A stretch of DNA of 64,000 nucleotides from Wukongibacter sp050859025 (GCF_050859025.1 NZ_CP138200.1:1426001-1490000), one strand, 5' to 3'. Numbered from the stretch's first letter, positions 8,374 through 17,627 are shown. Program-made: numbers and translations. Notes: generated by a model from the letters alone, not told the origin.

Positions 8374-9102
8374 ATGTCAGTAATTAGAAAAGGAGATAGA
8401 GTGCCATTATATTACCAATTAATGGACGTGATTATCGATGAGATCAACAGTGGGAAGTACAAAGAAAATGATAAACTTCCATCGGAAAGAGAATTGTGTG
8501 AAATGTATGATATAAGCCGTGCTACAGTAAGACAAACCATTCAAGAGCTTGAGAAGGATGGGTATATCTATAAGCAGCATGGAAAGGGAACCTTTGTTTC
8601 ACCAGAGAGATTTAAGCAAGATCTTTTGAAGTTTTACAGTTTTACTGAAGAAATGAAGAAGTTGGGGAAAGTCCCTTCATCTAAGGTTATAGACTTTGAA
8701 ATAGTAGAGATTGATGAGAAGATTGCTAAGGAGATGGAGCTTCGAGAAGGGGAAATGGTTTATAAATTTACAAGATTAAGGCTTGCTGATGGAAGACCTA
8801 TTATGCTTGAAACAAGCTATATTCCATATAAAAGATTTAAAGGGATAACAAGGGATGATCTTGAGCAGGAGGCAATGTACGATATTTTTACTAAGAGATA
8901 TAATGCAGTTTTTTCAAAGGCAGAGGAGAGTTTTCAACCAGTTTCTACAAGAGAAGATGAAGCGAAGCTTTTAGAAAATCAACCGGGCTCTCCAAGTATG
9001 ATGATAGAGAGAATTACATATGAAGGAGAAAGGGTTATAGAATACACTATAGGTATTGCTAGAGGTGATAGATTTAAATACCGTGTAATTTTAGAGAAAT
9101 AA
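8374..9102 (+). CDS. GntR/HutC-family transcriptional regulator (amino-sugar type)
   Basis: 242 residues with an N-terminal winged helix (about 10-75: KLPSERELCEMYDISRATVR, then KQHGKGTFV) and a C-terminal UTRA effector domain (about 90-235, including VYKFTRLRLADGRPIMLETS and YTIGIARGDRFKYRV). This is the architecture of NagR/YvoA, DasR and AgaR2-type regulators that bind phosphorylated amino sugars. Ribosome binding site GATGAGGTGA. Located directly upstream of the PTS operon. It is probably its repressor, relieved by an amino-sugar phosphate (inference). Confidence 0.88.
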   Translation: MSVIRKGDRVPLYYQLMDVIIDEINSGKYKENDKLPSERELCEMYDISRATVRQTIQELEKDGYIYKQHGKGTFVSPERFKQDLLKFYSFTEEMKKLGKVPSSKVIDFEIVEIDEKIAKEMELREGEMVYKFTRLRLADGRPIMLETSYIPYKRFKGITRDDLEQEAMYDIFTKRYNAVFSKAEESFQPVSTREDEAKLLENQPGSPSMMIERITYEGERVIEYTIGIARGDRFKYRVILEK

Positions 9103-9237
9103 TCTAAAGATTTAAAGGGTTGGACACAAATATACTTAATGATTTAAAACAAGTCCTGAGCTGTGTTTAGCTTATGGATAATAGACTGTTTAAATATGAT
9201 TCTGTAAAAATAATATATTATGTTGATATAAAAAATA

Positions 9238-9407
9238 TTGACATAATATAAATTTTAATATAAAATTAAATCACAACTGATACGGACCACATAACCACAA
9301 ACCCTTTAAATGACTCTAAGAATTAAAGTGAAGGTGAGATAAAGAGTAAGCTAATTTGATTTGAAGGGATTTTTTTTCTCAGAACTTGTAATAACAACAT
9401 AACCACA
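9238..9407 (+). promoter_or_regulatory. Promoter and candidate operators of the amino-sugar PTS operon
   Basis: TTGACA (9238-9243), a 17-bp spacer and TAAAAT (9261-9266). Immediately downstream is GGACCACATAACCACA (9284-9299), and CATAACCACA occurs twice as a direct repeat (9290-9299 and 9398-9407). GACCAC is the reverse complement of the half-site in the gntR operator. The 331-bp leader (9103-9433) holds nothing else that I recognise. GntR binding is inferred. Confidence 0.5.
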
Positions 9408-9436
9408 TAATGTAATAATATATCAGGAGGTAGATG

Positions 9437-10633
9437 ATGAATAGGTTATTAGGATATAGTGAAGAAAAATTAAAAGAGGTATTAGGATATATAACAGCGG
9501 TAGAGATTTCAAATCAGCCTAGGCTATGGGAAGAAACATATGAGATAATAAAAAATAGAGAAGATGAGCTTAGGAATTTTTTGGATAGAGCCTTTAAATA
9601 TAATAATTTAAGAATTATATTTACTGGTGCTGGGAGTTCAGCCTTTGTCGGTGAGAGCGTTGTTCCGTATTTAAATAAAAAGCTAAAAAATAAGGTTGAA
9701 GCCATAGCTACAACAGACATCGTATCTCATCCTTCACATTTTTTAGATAGTTCAACCCCTACTTTAATAATTTCCTGTGCAAGATCTGGAAATAGTCCCG
9801 AAAGCGTCGCTGCTATTGATTTGGCAAAAAAAATAGTTGATAATTTATATCATGTAGTGCTAACGTGTAATCCGAAGGGGGAATTAGCATGTCTGGCTAA
9901 AGAAGATGATAATGATATTATGGTATTGATGCCAGAAGATTCTAACGATCAAGGTTTTGCTATGACTGGAAGCTTTACAACTATGGTGCTTTCTTCACTA
10001 TTGATTTTCAGCTTAGATGAATTAAATTCAATCGAAAAACATATTGAAAAGATTGTTAAAAATGGGAAGAATATCTTGATAGATAATGTTAGGGTGTTAC
10101 AGGAAATATCAAAGTGGCACTTTGATAGAGCAGTCTATTTAGGCTCAGCTAGTCTAAATGGTTTAGCTAGAGAATCGGCTCTCAAGATGTTAGAATTAAC
10201 ATCGGGAAAAGTTTCAACATCCTATGATACTAGTTTAGGTTTTAGACATGGACCAAAATCTATAGTAGATGATAAAACACTTATAGTAATGTACTTCTCT
10301 AATGATTTTTATGCAAGAAAATATGAACTAGACCTATTAAAAGAAGTATATTTACAAGAGGGTGAAAAAAAGGTAATAGCAATTAGTGATTATAAGGATG
10401 AAGAGGTAGAAAGACTATGCGATTATATTCTTTATGTAAATAATGAAAAAGAAGAATACTTAGATGATTGTTACTTAATCTTTAATTATATTTTAAACGC
10501 ACAAATTCTTGCACTTTATAAATCCATAGAGTCAGGTATTAGTCCTGATAATCCTAGCCCAGATGGAAGCGTTAATAGAGTGGTTAAAGGTGTTATTATT
10601 CACCCCTACAATAAAGTAGAAACTATTTCATGA
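9437..10633 (+). CDS. agaS: SIS-domain sugar isomerase/deaminase, AgaS-type
   Basis: 398 residues with two sugar-isomerase (SIS) folds. The first holds IIFTGAGSSAFVGESV and IISCARSGNSPESVAA, the second AVYLGSASLNGLARESALK and GFRHGPKSIV. AgaS converts galactosamine 6-phosphate to tagatose 6-phosphate and ammonia. The aldolase and kinase downstream support a galactosamine rather than glucosamine route. Two ATGs are adjacent, and 9437 has better spacing (6 nt) from AGGAGG. It is first in the operon, and 25 bp separate it from the PTS IIB gene. Confidence 0.85.
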   Translation: MNRLLGYSEEKLKEVLGYITAVEISNQPRLWEETYEIIKNREDELRNFLDRAFKYNNLRIIFTGAGSSAFVGESVVPYLNKKLKNKVEAIATTDIVSHPSHFLDSSTPTLIISCARSGNSPESVAAIDLAKKIVDNLYHVVLTCNPKGELACLAKEDDNDIMVLMPEDSNDQGFAMTGSFTTMVLSSLLIFSLDELNSIEKHIEKIVKNGKNILIDNVRVLQEISKWHFDRAVYLGSASLNGLARESALKMLELTSGKVSTSYDTSLGFRHGPKSIVDDKTLIVMYFSNDFYARKYELDLLKEVYLQEGEKKVIAISDYKDEEVERLCDYILYVNNEKEEYLDDCYLIFNYILNAQILALYKSIESGISPDNPSPDGSVNRVVKGVIIHPYNKVETIS

Positions 10634-10658
10634 TAAAGAAAGATGGAGGAATGATAAA

Positions 10659-11132
10659 ATGGCAAATATTTTATTAACTAGAATTGACAATAGGTTAATT
10701 CACGGTCAGGTTGGAGTGACATGGTGTAATTTTTTAGGGGCTAATTTAATATTAGTTGCAAATGACGAAGTAGCCGAGGATGAAGTTCAACAAAATTTAA
10801 TGGATATGGTGGTTCCGGATACGGTAGCAACTAGATACTTCACTTTAGAAAAGACAATAAACATTATTCATAAAGCTTCCTCAGCTCAAAAAATATTTAT
10901 AGTTTGTAAAACACCTCAAGATGTTCTTGCTCTAGTTAAAGGTGGAGTGCCAATTGAAAAAGTGAATATTGGAAATATGCATTATGAAGAAGGAAAGATG
11001 CAAATTTCATCGACTGTTTCAGTAAATGAAAATGATAAGGATGCTTTTAAAGAGTTAAACTCATTAGGTGTTGAACTTGATTTAAGAAGGGTTCCCGATG
11101 AGAAGGGTGAAAACATCATGAATTTGATATAG
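10659..11132 (+). CDS. PTS IIB, mannose/GalNAc family
   Basis: 157 residues. The N-terminus runs ILLTRIDNRLIHGQVGVTW, in which His15 is the expected phospho-accepting residue of mannose-family (Man/Aga) IIB. It takes phosphate from IIA and transfers it to sugar entering through IIC/IID. Full family length, good GGAGG ribosome binding site. It is a stand-alone IIB, not fused to IIA, as in AgaV-type systems. Amino-sugar specificity is inferred from the neighbours. Confidence 0.92.
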   Translation: MANILLTRIDNRLIHGQVGVTWCNFLGANLILVANDEVAEDEVQQNLMDMVVPDTVATRYFTLEKTINIIHKASSAQKIFIVCKTPQDVLALVKGGVPIEKVNIGNMHYEEGKMQISSTVSVNENDKDAFKELNSLGVELDLRRVPDEKGENIMNLI

Positions 11133-11190
11133 CTAATCCAAAATAAGTTAGGATTTCTATATAAATAATTAATCGTAAGGGGGAAAAAAG

Positions 11191-11958
11191 ATGTTTATCA
11201 AAGCACTGTTGATAGCTATATGGGCTGGTATAACGGGTATAGATCTATTTGATGGTCTTACTCATATTCATCGCCCAGTAGTAACAGGTGTAGTTGTAGG
11301 ATTAATTTTAGGCGATATGAAGACTGGTTTGATTGCGGGAGGTATGCTTGAACTAGTTTGGATGGGTATGGTTCCACTTGCAGGTGCACAGCCTCCTAAT
11401 GTAGTAATTGGTGGAATAATCGGGACAGCCTTTGCAATATTAACGAAACAAGATCCTAATGTAGCTGTTGGTATTGCTGTACCTTTTGCAATAGCTGCAC
11501 AGGCTGGAATAACATTATTTTTTACGGCGTTTTCACCAGTTATGCATAAGGCTGATGAGTATGCAGAAAAAGCTGACTTGAAGGGAATCGACAGAATTAA
11601 TTATATCGGTCTAGTAATATTATTTGCATCTTACTTTATTTGTGCTTTTCTACCAATCTATTTTGGCGCGGATACTGCTAAAACAATGGTAGATGCTTTA
11701 CCAGAAACATTGATTGCTGGATTATCTACGGCCGGAGGAATGATGCCAGCAATAGGATTTGCAATTCTATTAAAGATTATGTTAAAGAAAGAATATGTAG
11801 CTTTTCTACTTACAGGATTCATTTTAGTAACCTTCTTAAAACTGTCTATATTGGCAGTAGCTATACTAGGAACCTCATTTGCATTATATGATTATTATTC
11901 AAATAAAGGTAATGGTGGTTCAACTCCCAAAAAGGAGGTAATATCAGATGGCATCTAA
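11191..11958 (+). CDS. PTS IIC, mannose/GalNAc family membrane subunit
   Basis: 255 residues with many hydrophobic segments. The start (ALLIAIWAGITGIDLFDGL) and GMLELVWMGMVPLAGAQPPN are hallmark sequences of ManY/AgaW IIC. With IID it forms the membrane channel for phosphorylating uptake. Its last 11 bases overlap the IID gene, and the IID ribosome binding site (AAAGGAGGT) lies inside its 3' end, indicating translational coupling. Confidence 0.92.
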   Translation: MFIKALLIAIWAGITGIDLFDGLTHIHRPVVTGVVVGLILGDMKTGLIAGGMLELVWMGMVPLAGAQPPNVVIGGIIGTAFAILTKQDPNVAVGIAVPFAIAAQAGITLFFTAFSPVMHKADEYAEKADLKGIDRINYIGLVILFASYFICAFLPIYFGADTAKTMVDALPETLIAGLSTAGGMMPAIGFAILLKIMLKKEYVAFLLTGFILVTFLKLSILAVAILGTSFALYDYYSNKGNGGSTPKKEVISDGI

Positions 11959-12769
11959 TGTAAACACCTACGAAGATTTATCAAAAGAAAAAGTCATAAC
12001 TAAAAGTGATTTAAATAAAATGGCTTGGAGGTCATTGTTTTTGCAGGCATCTTTTAACTATGAGAGGATGCAGTCTGCCGGATGGCTGTATAGTATAGCT
12101 CCAGGACTTAAAAAGATACATAAAAACAAAAAAGATTTGTCTAAATCTATGAAAATGCACTTGGAGTTTTTTAATACACATCCATTTTTGGTGACATTTA
12201 TTATGGGAATAGTAATAGCTATGGAAGAGGCTAAGGAAAAAGTAGACAGTATCAGAGGTATTAAGGTTGCTACTATGGGACCTTTAGGCGGGATAGGAGA
12301 CGCACTATTTTGGTTAACGTTATTGCCAATTGCTGCAGGTATTGGAGCTGCATTAGCTATTGAAGGGAACGTAGCTGGCCCTATTATATTTCTATTAGTA
12401 TTTAATGTAGTACATTTTGGTTTAAGATTCGCACTTATGCATTATGGATACAAAACTGGAGTAGGTGCTATAAAGAAACTCAAGGAGAGTACAAAACATG
12501 TTTCTCATGGTGCGTCTATTATAGGAATCTTAGTCGTGGGAGCATTGATAGCATCTTATATTAGATTATCTACACCTTTAGTACTAAAAGCTGGGCAGGC
12601 AAGCGTTGCCTTACAAGCAGATGTTTTAGATAAAGTTATGCCAAATATGTTACCTTTAGGGTATACGCTCTTAATGTACTATTTTATTAAGAAAGGGCTA
12701 TCGCCAGTAAAACTTATTGGTATTACAGTGATATTTGGAATTGTAGGAAAATATATTGGAATTCTTTAA
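11948..12769 (+). CDS. PTS IID, mannose/GalNAc family membrane subunit
   Basis: 273 residues. Typical IID features are an N-terminal cytoplasmic SLFLQASFNYERMQSAGW segment, AMGPLGGIGDALFW-like text (here TMGPLGGIGDALFWLTLLP) and C-terminal membrane spans. IID is unique to the mannose family of PTS. Overlaps the IIC gene by 11 bp. A strong hairpin follows before the IIA gene. Confidence 0.93.
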   Translation: MASNVNTYEDLSKEKVITKSDLNKMAWRSLFLQASFNYERMQSAGWLYSIAPGLKKIHKNKKDLSKSMKMHLEFFNTHPFLVTFIMGIVIAMEEAKEKVDSIRGIKVATMGPLGGIGDALFWLTLLPIAAGIGAALAIEGNVAGPIIFLLVFNVVHFGLRFALMHYGYKTGVGAIKKLKESTKHVSHGASIIGILVVGALIASYIRLSTPLVLKAGQASVALQADVLDKVMPNMLPLGYTLLMYYFIKKGLSPVKLIGITVIFGIVGKYIGIL

Positions 12770-12817
12770 AGTAAATATTGGGCTATATCATAAAAGAATC
12801 TAATGAGTTTAGTCCTA

Positions 12818-12876
12818 GGGTGTTTCATAATGAATGAATTTCAAATAACGAAGAAATTGGTCATTATGAAACACCC
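12818..12876. repeat. Hairpin between IID and IIA genes (dispersed repeat, type A)
   Basis: A 16-bp perfect stem (12818-12833 with 12861-12876) encloses a smaller AATTTC/GAAATT helix. The core at 12829-12865 is nearly identical to 30273-30309 upstream of the fructose-bisphosphate aldolase gene. A T-rich stretch follows, so it may also attenuate or process the transcript between IID and IIA. Confidence 0.6.
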
Positions 12877-12955
12877 TCTTATTTTTAATATAGATAAGCA
12901 ACTTCAAGGTTAAATAAATCTTAATGTTGCATATCAATAACAGGAGGTAATAGAA

Positions 12956-13381
12956 ATGATAGGAATTATCGTATCGGGACATGGAGGATTTGCAACAGGG
13001 CTAAAATCTGTTATAGAGTTAGTTGTGGGAAATCAAGAAAATTTTGAAGTCGTTGATTTTTTAGAGTCCCATTCTACAGAGAATTTAAAAAATAACTTAA
13101 AGCTTGCTATGGATAAAATGGATGTAGAGGGATATATTTTCTTTACTGATATACCAGGGGGGTCACCCTTTAAGCAAAGCGTTGAATTATCTTTGGAGCA
13201 TGGTAATAGTGAAGTCATAGCAGGTTCTAATATTCCTATGATAATAGAAATACTATTTGATAGATATGACAATAATCCCAAAGAATTAATAGAAAAAGCC
13301 ATTAAAATCGGAAAAGAGCAAATTGTCTCTTTTAGTATGAAGAATAAGAGTAAAAAAGTTGAAGAAGTAGATGGCATATAA
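12956..13381 (+). CDS. PTS IIA, mannose/GalNAc family
   Basis: 141 residues. MIGIIVSGHGGFATGL places the phosphoryl-accepting His at residue 9, as in ManX/AgaF IIA domains. FFTDIPGGSPF is a second conserved block. It carries phosphate from HPr to IIB. It has its own AGGAGG ribosome binding site and sits ~190 bp after IID behind a hairpin, so its dosage may differ from that of the membrane subunits. Confidence 0.9.
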   Translation: MIGIIVSGHGGFATGLKSVIELVVGNQENFEVVDFLESHSTENLKNNLKLAMDKMDVEGYIFFTDIPGGSPFKQSVELSLEHGNSEVIAGSNIPMIIEILFDRYDNNPKELIEKAIKIGKEQIVSFSMKNKSKKVEEVDGI

Positions 13382-13448
13382 AAAAAGAGAGCAAGAATTA
13401 ATTATAGTTTTATAATTTCCAATGCTTAGATTAGAAAGGAGTATACAA

Positions 13449-14303
13449 ATGTTTATTGTATCGACTAGGCAAATGTTATTAGATGCTCAAAAAAACAAAT
13501 ATGCAGTTCCAGCATTTAATATCCATAATTTAGAAACAGCTCAAGTTGTTATAGAGGCAGCAAATGAGATGAAATCTCCTGTTATCTTGGCGGCAACGCC
13601 AGGTACTATAAAGTTTGCAGGAAAAGATTACTTGCAAAGTATAGTTGAAATTGGTTCGAAAAAATCTAAAGTACCAATGGCCTTCCATTTAGACCATCAT
13701 GAAGAATTTAAAGCAATTAAGGAATCCATAGATATAGGGTGTAAATCTGTAATGATTGATGCATCTAAATACTCATTTGAAGAGAATATCGAAATTGTTA
13801 AGAGTGTAGTTGAATATGCCCACAGATTTGACGTGACAGTGGAAGCAGAGCTTGGAAAACTAGTAGGTCAAGAGGATGATCTTGTGGTAGAAGAAAAGGA
13901 TTCACAGCTTACAAATCCTAAACTTGCAAAGATATTTGTAGAGAGAACAGGTATTGATTCCTTAGCGGTAGCCATTGGAACTGCTCATGGTCTATACAAA
14001 TCAGAACCCAAGCTAGATTACGATAGACTTAATGAAATAAGAAATTTAGTGGATATTCCATTGGTATTACATGGAGCATCAGGGGTTCCAGAGGAAAGTG
14101 TAAAAAAATGTATTGGGTTTGGAATCTGTAAAGTAAATATAGCCACTGAATTGAAAATACCATTTTCAAATGCAATAAAGGAATATTTTAAAGAAAACCC
14201 AGATGCAAATGATCCAAGAAAATACTTTATACCAGCTAAACTTGCAATGAAAAAGGTTGTAGTAGATAAAATCTTAATGTGCAAAAGCAATAATAGAGTG
14301 TAG
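13449..14303 (+). CDS. Class II aldolase, tagatose-1,6-bisphosphate type (KbaY/GatY-like)
   Basis: 284 residues from ATG 13449, 7 nt after AAAGGAG. The longer frame from 13422 lacks a site. Cleaves a ketose bisphosphate to dihydroxyacetone phosphate and glyceraldehyde 3-phosphate. Zinc and substrate motifs are visible: FHLDHHEEF, AIGTAHGLY and VLHGASGVPE. The phosphate-loop text VNIATELK matches the tagatose-bisphosphate aldolase branch. The second class II aldolase in this window (30530) has NIDTDIR there, as fructose-bisphosphate enzymes do. No KbaZ/GatZ partner is visible. Confidence 0.85.
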   Translation: MFIVSTRQMLLDAQKNKYAVPAFNIHNLETAQVVIEAANEMKSPVILAATPGTIKFAGKDYLQSIVEIGSKKSKVPMAFHLDHHEEFKAIKESIDIGCKSVMIDASKYSFEENIEIVKSVVEYAHRFDVTVEAELGKLVGQEDDLVVEEKDSQLTNPKLAKIFVERTGIDSLAVAIGTAHGLYKSEPKLDYDRLNEIRNLVDIPLVLHGASGVPEESVKKCIGFGICKVNIATELKIPFSNAIKEYFKENPDANDPRKYFIPAKLAMKKVVVDKILMCKSNNRV

Positions 14304-14313
14304 GTGAATTGAA

Positions 14314-15243
14314 ATGATTACTACTGTGACTTTAAATACATCAGTAGATAGAAGATATATTTTAAAAGATATTTGTAAAGACGAGATATTTAGGTGTGAG
14401 GATTATTCGTACACACCTGGCGGAAAGGGGATAAATGTATCAAGGGTATTAAATCAATTAAATGTTAAATTAACTTGTCTGGGATTTGTCGGAGGATTTT
14501 CAGGAGGATTTATTGAGGAACAATTAAAGCTTTTAAAAATTGATACAAATTTTACTAAGATAAATGGTGAGACAAGAACATGTATAGGTATAATTTTTGA
14601 AGATGGCAGTCAATCAGAAATACTTGAAAAGGGACCAGAAATCAGTAAAAAGGAAATAGATGATTTCATTGAAAAATATAAAGCGGCTTTAGAGAAATCT
14701 AAAATTATAACGATTTCTGGAAGTATTCCTAAAGGAGTTAGCTCTGATATATATAGACATCTTATTGAGTTAGCTAATAAGATGGATGTCAAGGTAATAC
14801 TTGACACAAGTGGATATTCATTAATAGATGGAATTAAAGCTTCTCCTTATTTAATTAAGCCGAATAAGGATGAGTTAGAAGCGATAACTAAAATTAAAAT
14901 AAATAGTAATAACGATATTATTAGAGCTTGTAAAGACTTAATGAATATGGGTGCAAAAAATATTGCTGTATCCTTGGGAAAGGACGGCATGATATTTTTT
15001 GGAAATGAGGGAAAATTTAAAGTCCGTATACCTAAGATAAAAGTACTAAATACAGTAGGCTCTGGTGATAGTACTGTGGCAGGATTTGCCTTAGGATTAT
15101 TAAAAAAATCGGATATAGAAGATATATTGAAATTGGCTAATGCTTGCGGTATTTCAAATGCTATGGAGAAAGAAACAGGAAAAATAAATGTTTCTATAGT
15201 TAAGGATTTGATTGATAGTATTGAAGTTTTTGATATATCTTAA
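14314..15243 (+). CDS. PfkB-family kinase, tagatose-6-phosphate / 1-phosphofructokinase type
   Basis: 309 residues. The N-terminal TLNTSVDRRYIL and GGKGINVSRVLNQL and the C-terminal anion-hole motif NTVGSGDSTVAGF (catalytic Asp near residue 252) place it in the FruK/LacC branch of PfkB kinases. In this operon the likely job is phosphorylating tagatose 6-phosphate to the 1,6-bisphosphate for the aldolase immediately upstream. A role on fructose 1-phosphate cannot be excluded from sequence. 10 bp downstream of the aldolase stop. Confidence 0.87.
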   Translation: MITTVTLNTSVDRRYILKDICKDEIFRCEDYSYTPGGKGINVSRVLNQLNVKLTCLGFVGGFSGGFIEEQLKLLKIDTNFTKINGETRTCIGIIFEDGSQSEILEKGPEISKKEIDDFIEKYKAALEKSKIITISGSIPKGVSSDIYRHLIELANKMDVKVILDTSGYSLIDGIKASPYLIKPNKDELEAITKIKINSNNDIIRACKDLMNMGAKNIAVSLGKDGMIFFGNEGKFKVRIPKIKVLNTVGSGDSTVAGFALGLLKKSDIEDILKLANACGISNAMEKETGKINVSIVKDLIDSIEVFDIS

Positions 15244-15256
15244 GGGGAGTAATATT

Positions 15257-15919
15257 ATGATAAAAGCAGTTATTTTTGATATGGATGGAGTTATTGTTGA
15301 TTCAGAACCTACATATATGGATATAGATATGTTAATATTTAAAGAATTGAATATTGATATAGATAAAGAAGAAAAGAAAACCTTTATAGGAAAGAATAGC
15401 TTCGATATGTGGACAGAAATATGTGATAAATATGGTTTAGAAAATAAATACACCGTTAAAGAATTAATTAAGTATCAGAGAAAAATGTATTTAGAAAATC
15501 TTAAGAGTTCAGAGAAGTTAAATATTATGAACGGGGTAATAGCTTGGATGAAGTATTTCAGCGATAATGATATAAAGATGGTGATAGCTTCATCATCTCC
15601 TAAGGAAATTATTGAATTTGTTATAGAGAGATTTGAGTTGGGAGATCATATCGAAGCCTACGTAGATGGAGACTCAGTAAGAAAAGGTAAGCCAGATCCT
15701 GAAATTTTTTTAAAAGCAGTTGATGAGCTAGGCTTGAAATCAGAAGAATGTATAGTAATAGAGGATTCATGTAATGGGGTTAGAGCTGCCAAGGCCGCGG
15801 GTATTAAGTGCATAGGGTTTAAGAATGAAAGCTCATATAATCAAGATCTGAGTGCAGCAGATTTTATAATAGCTTCATATAATGATGAAAGCTTAGATAA
15901 GGTTATTAACTTACTATAG
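15257..15919 (+). CDS. HAD-superfamily phosphatase / phosphomutase-like
   Basis: 220 residues from ATG 15257 behind AAGGGGAG. The open frame extends back into the kinase gene but that start has no ribosome site. HAD motifs: FDMDGVIVDSEP (nucleophile and acid Asp), VIASSSPKE, KGKPDPEIFLKA, and VIEDSCNGVRAAKAAG. It has the alpha-helical type I cap of beta-phosphoglucomutase and related phosphatases. In this operon it may dephosphorylate a sugar phosphate that would otherwise accumulate. The exact substrate is unknown. Confidence 0.85.
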   Translation: MIKAVIFDMDGVIVDSEPTYMDIDMLIFKELNIDIDKEEKKTFIGKNSFDMWTEICDKYGLENKYTVKELIKYQRKMYLENLKSSEKLNIMNGVIAWMKYFSDNDIKMVIASSSPKEIIEFVIERFELGDHIEAYVDGDSVRKGKPDPEIFLKAVDELGLKSEECIVIEDSCNGVRAAKAAGIKCIGFKNESSYNQDLSAADFIIASYNDESLDKVINLL

Positions 15920-15931
15920 GGAGGTTTTAGA

Positions 15932-16195
15932 TTGAAAAACAAAAGAGTTAAATTAGTAAATGAAGCGGGGCTACATGCAAGACCAGCAAGTATGTTTGTT
16001 AAAGAAGCCAATAAATTTAAGAGTGATGTGGAAATAGCAAAGGGTGATAAAAGATTTAATGGTAAGAGCATTATGGGCATACTCAGTTTAGGTGTACAGA
16101 AAGGTGAGTATATTTCTATTGAGACTAATGGAGAAGATGAAAATTTAGCATTGGAAGCATTAGTAGAATTGGTTGAAAATGGATTTTGTGAGTAA
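15932..16195 (+). CDS. HPr-like phosphocarrier dedicated to the PTS operon
   Basis: 87 residues with a TTG start behind AGGGAGG. EAGLHARPAS contains His15, phosphorylated by Enzyme I. GKSIMGILSLG contains Ser46, the HPr-kinase site. Full-length single HPr. HPr is normally encoded with Enzyme I elsewhere, so a copy at the end of a sugar operon suggests a specialised or induced carrier. No Enzyme I gene is present in the window. Confidence 0.9.
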   Translation: MKNKRVKLVNEAGLHARPASMFVKEANKFKSDVEIAKGDKRFNGKSIMGILSLGVQKGEYISIETNGEDENLALEALVELVENGFCE

Positions 16196-16278
16196 TTAGG
16201 ATTTGAATTGAAATAAAAAGACTTTTATAAAACAGAATAATCAATTGATTAAAAAAAAGAGATTTTAATATATAATAT

Positions 16279-16314
16279 AAAAGTAGAAAGGCAAATGATT
16301 GTTTTTCTACTTTT
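16279..16314 (+). terminator. Hairpin terminator after the HPr gene
   Basis: AAAAGTAGAAA (16279-16289) pairs with TTTCTACTTTT (16304-16314), followed by CTTATG. It separates the HPr gene from the deacetylase gene, which then has its own AGAGGAGGT ribosome site and presumably its own promoter. Confidence 0.6.
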
Positions 16315-16472
16315 CTTATGGTACATAGGAAATTTTGAACATCTTTAAGTGGTGGAGAAGTATAATTTATGTTATGTATTTCAAAAAATTCATTTTTATA
16401 AAGGATTTTTTTATTGATTAATAGAGATATGAATATGTGTATATAAAAATATAACAAAGAGGAGGTAATTAA

Positions 16473-17627
16473 ATGAAATATTTGATAAAGGCTTCTGAAA
16501 TTTATTGTGAAGATGGTATTAGAAAAGACGGCAGTATGATAATTAATAATGATATGATTGAGGATATAGTTTTTGATGTAGAGGAACAAGACTTAGAGAT
16601 AATTGACTGCATCGGATATAAGATAATACCAGGATTAATCGACTTACATATTCATGGGGCAAATGGCTTTGATACTATGGATTCTAGCTATGAGGTACTA
16701 AATGAAATATCAAAGTATCTTTCGACTAATGGGGTGACTTCATTTTTACCGACTACTGTTACAGCTGACTGGGATAAGATAAGAGAAGCGGTGACAAATG
16801 TTGACAAAGCCATGAAAAGAGGACTGGAAGGTGCTTCGATAATTGGCTCATATGTTGAAGGACCATTTATAACAGAAAAGAATAAAGGGGCACATCCAGC
16901 GGAGTTTATTAGAAGCTTAGATTATAGTGATGTTGATAAGCTACTAGAGGATTCGAAAGGAAGTATACGGATAATGACAATTGCTCCCGAAAAGGAGAGT
17001 TCTATAGGTTTAATAAAATCCTTGACTTCAAAGGGAGTTAAGGTTTCTATAGGTCATACAAATGCAACCTTTGATGAAACTAAGGAAGCTATAGAAAGTG
17101 GAGCAAATATTGCAGTTCATGTTTTTAATGGTATGAGAGGACTACACCATAGAGAACCAGGGGTTGTAGGGGCAGTTTTAGCTATAGATGAGATATATGC
17201 TGAGCTAATAGCCGATACTATACATGTTCACCCAGAAGTAATGAAGATACTAGTTAAATGCAAGGGAACCGATAAGGTTTGTTTAATCAGTGACTGCATG
17301 AGGGCAGGTGGACTTGACGATGGAGAATATGAATTGGGTGAATTGGAAGTCATTGTAAAGGATTCGATTCCACGTCTTAAAAATGGTTCTCTGGCAGGAA
17401 GTACACTTAAGCTTATTGATGGAATAAAAAATATGGTTGAAAAAGTTGATGTAAGTTTTATAGATGCAGTTCATATGGCTTCATTAGTGCCAGCTAAGAT
17501 ATTAGGTATAGATAACAAGTTAGGTAGTATAAAGGAAAATAAAATAGCTAATTTGACCGTTATTAACGATGATTTTCAAGTGATTATGACTATTATAAAT
17601 GGAAAAATTGTGTATAATAGACTATAG
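16473..17627 (+). CDS. nagA: N-acetylgalactosamine/glucosamine-6-phosphate deacetylase
   Basis: 384 residues, amidohydrolase fold. Metal and substrate motifs: LIDLHIHGANGFDTMD, VEGPFI followed by KGAHP, SIGHTNATF, HVFNGMRGLHHREPG, and LISDCMRAGG with the catalytic Asp. Removes acetate from the 6-phosphate of an N-acetylated hexosamine, feeding the AgaS isomerase. The operon context favours GalNAc 6-phosphate (AgaA role), but NagA activity on GlcNAc 6-phosphate is equally compatible with the sequence. Confidence 0.92.
   Translation: MKYLIKASEIYCEDGIRKDGSMIINNDMIEDIVFDVEEQDLEIIDCIGYKIIPGLIDLHIHGANGFDTMDSSYEVLNEISKYLSTNGVTSFLPTTVTADWDKIREAVTNVDKAMKRGLEGASIIGSYVEGPFITEKNKGAHPAEFIRSLDYSDVDKLLEDSKGSIRIMTIAPEKESSIGLIKSLTSKGVKVSIGHTNATFDETKEAIESGANIAVHVFNGMRGLHHREPGVVGAVLAIDEIYAELIADTIHVHPEVMKILVKCKGTDKVCLISDCMRAGGLDDGEYELGELEVIVKDSIPRLKNGSLAGSTLKLIDGIKNMVEKVDVSFIDAVHMASLVPAKILGIDNKLGSIKENKIANLTVINDDFQVIMTIINGKIVYNRL

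Noticed and set aside
13422..13448. Upstream ATG start for the tagatose-bisphosphate-type aldolase
   Set aside because: No ribosome site. AAAGGAG sits correctly for ATG 13449, where the family start (TRQMLLDAQ) begins.
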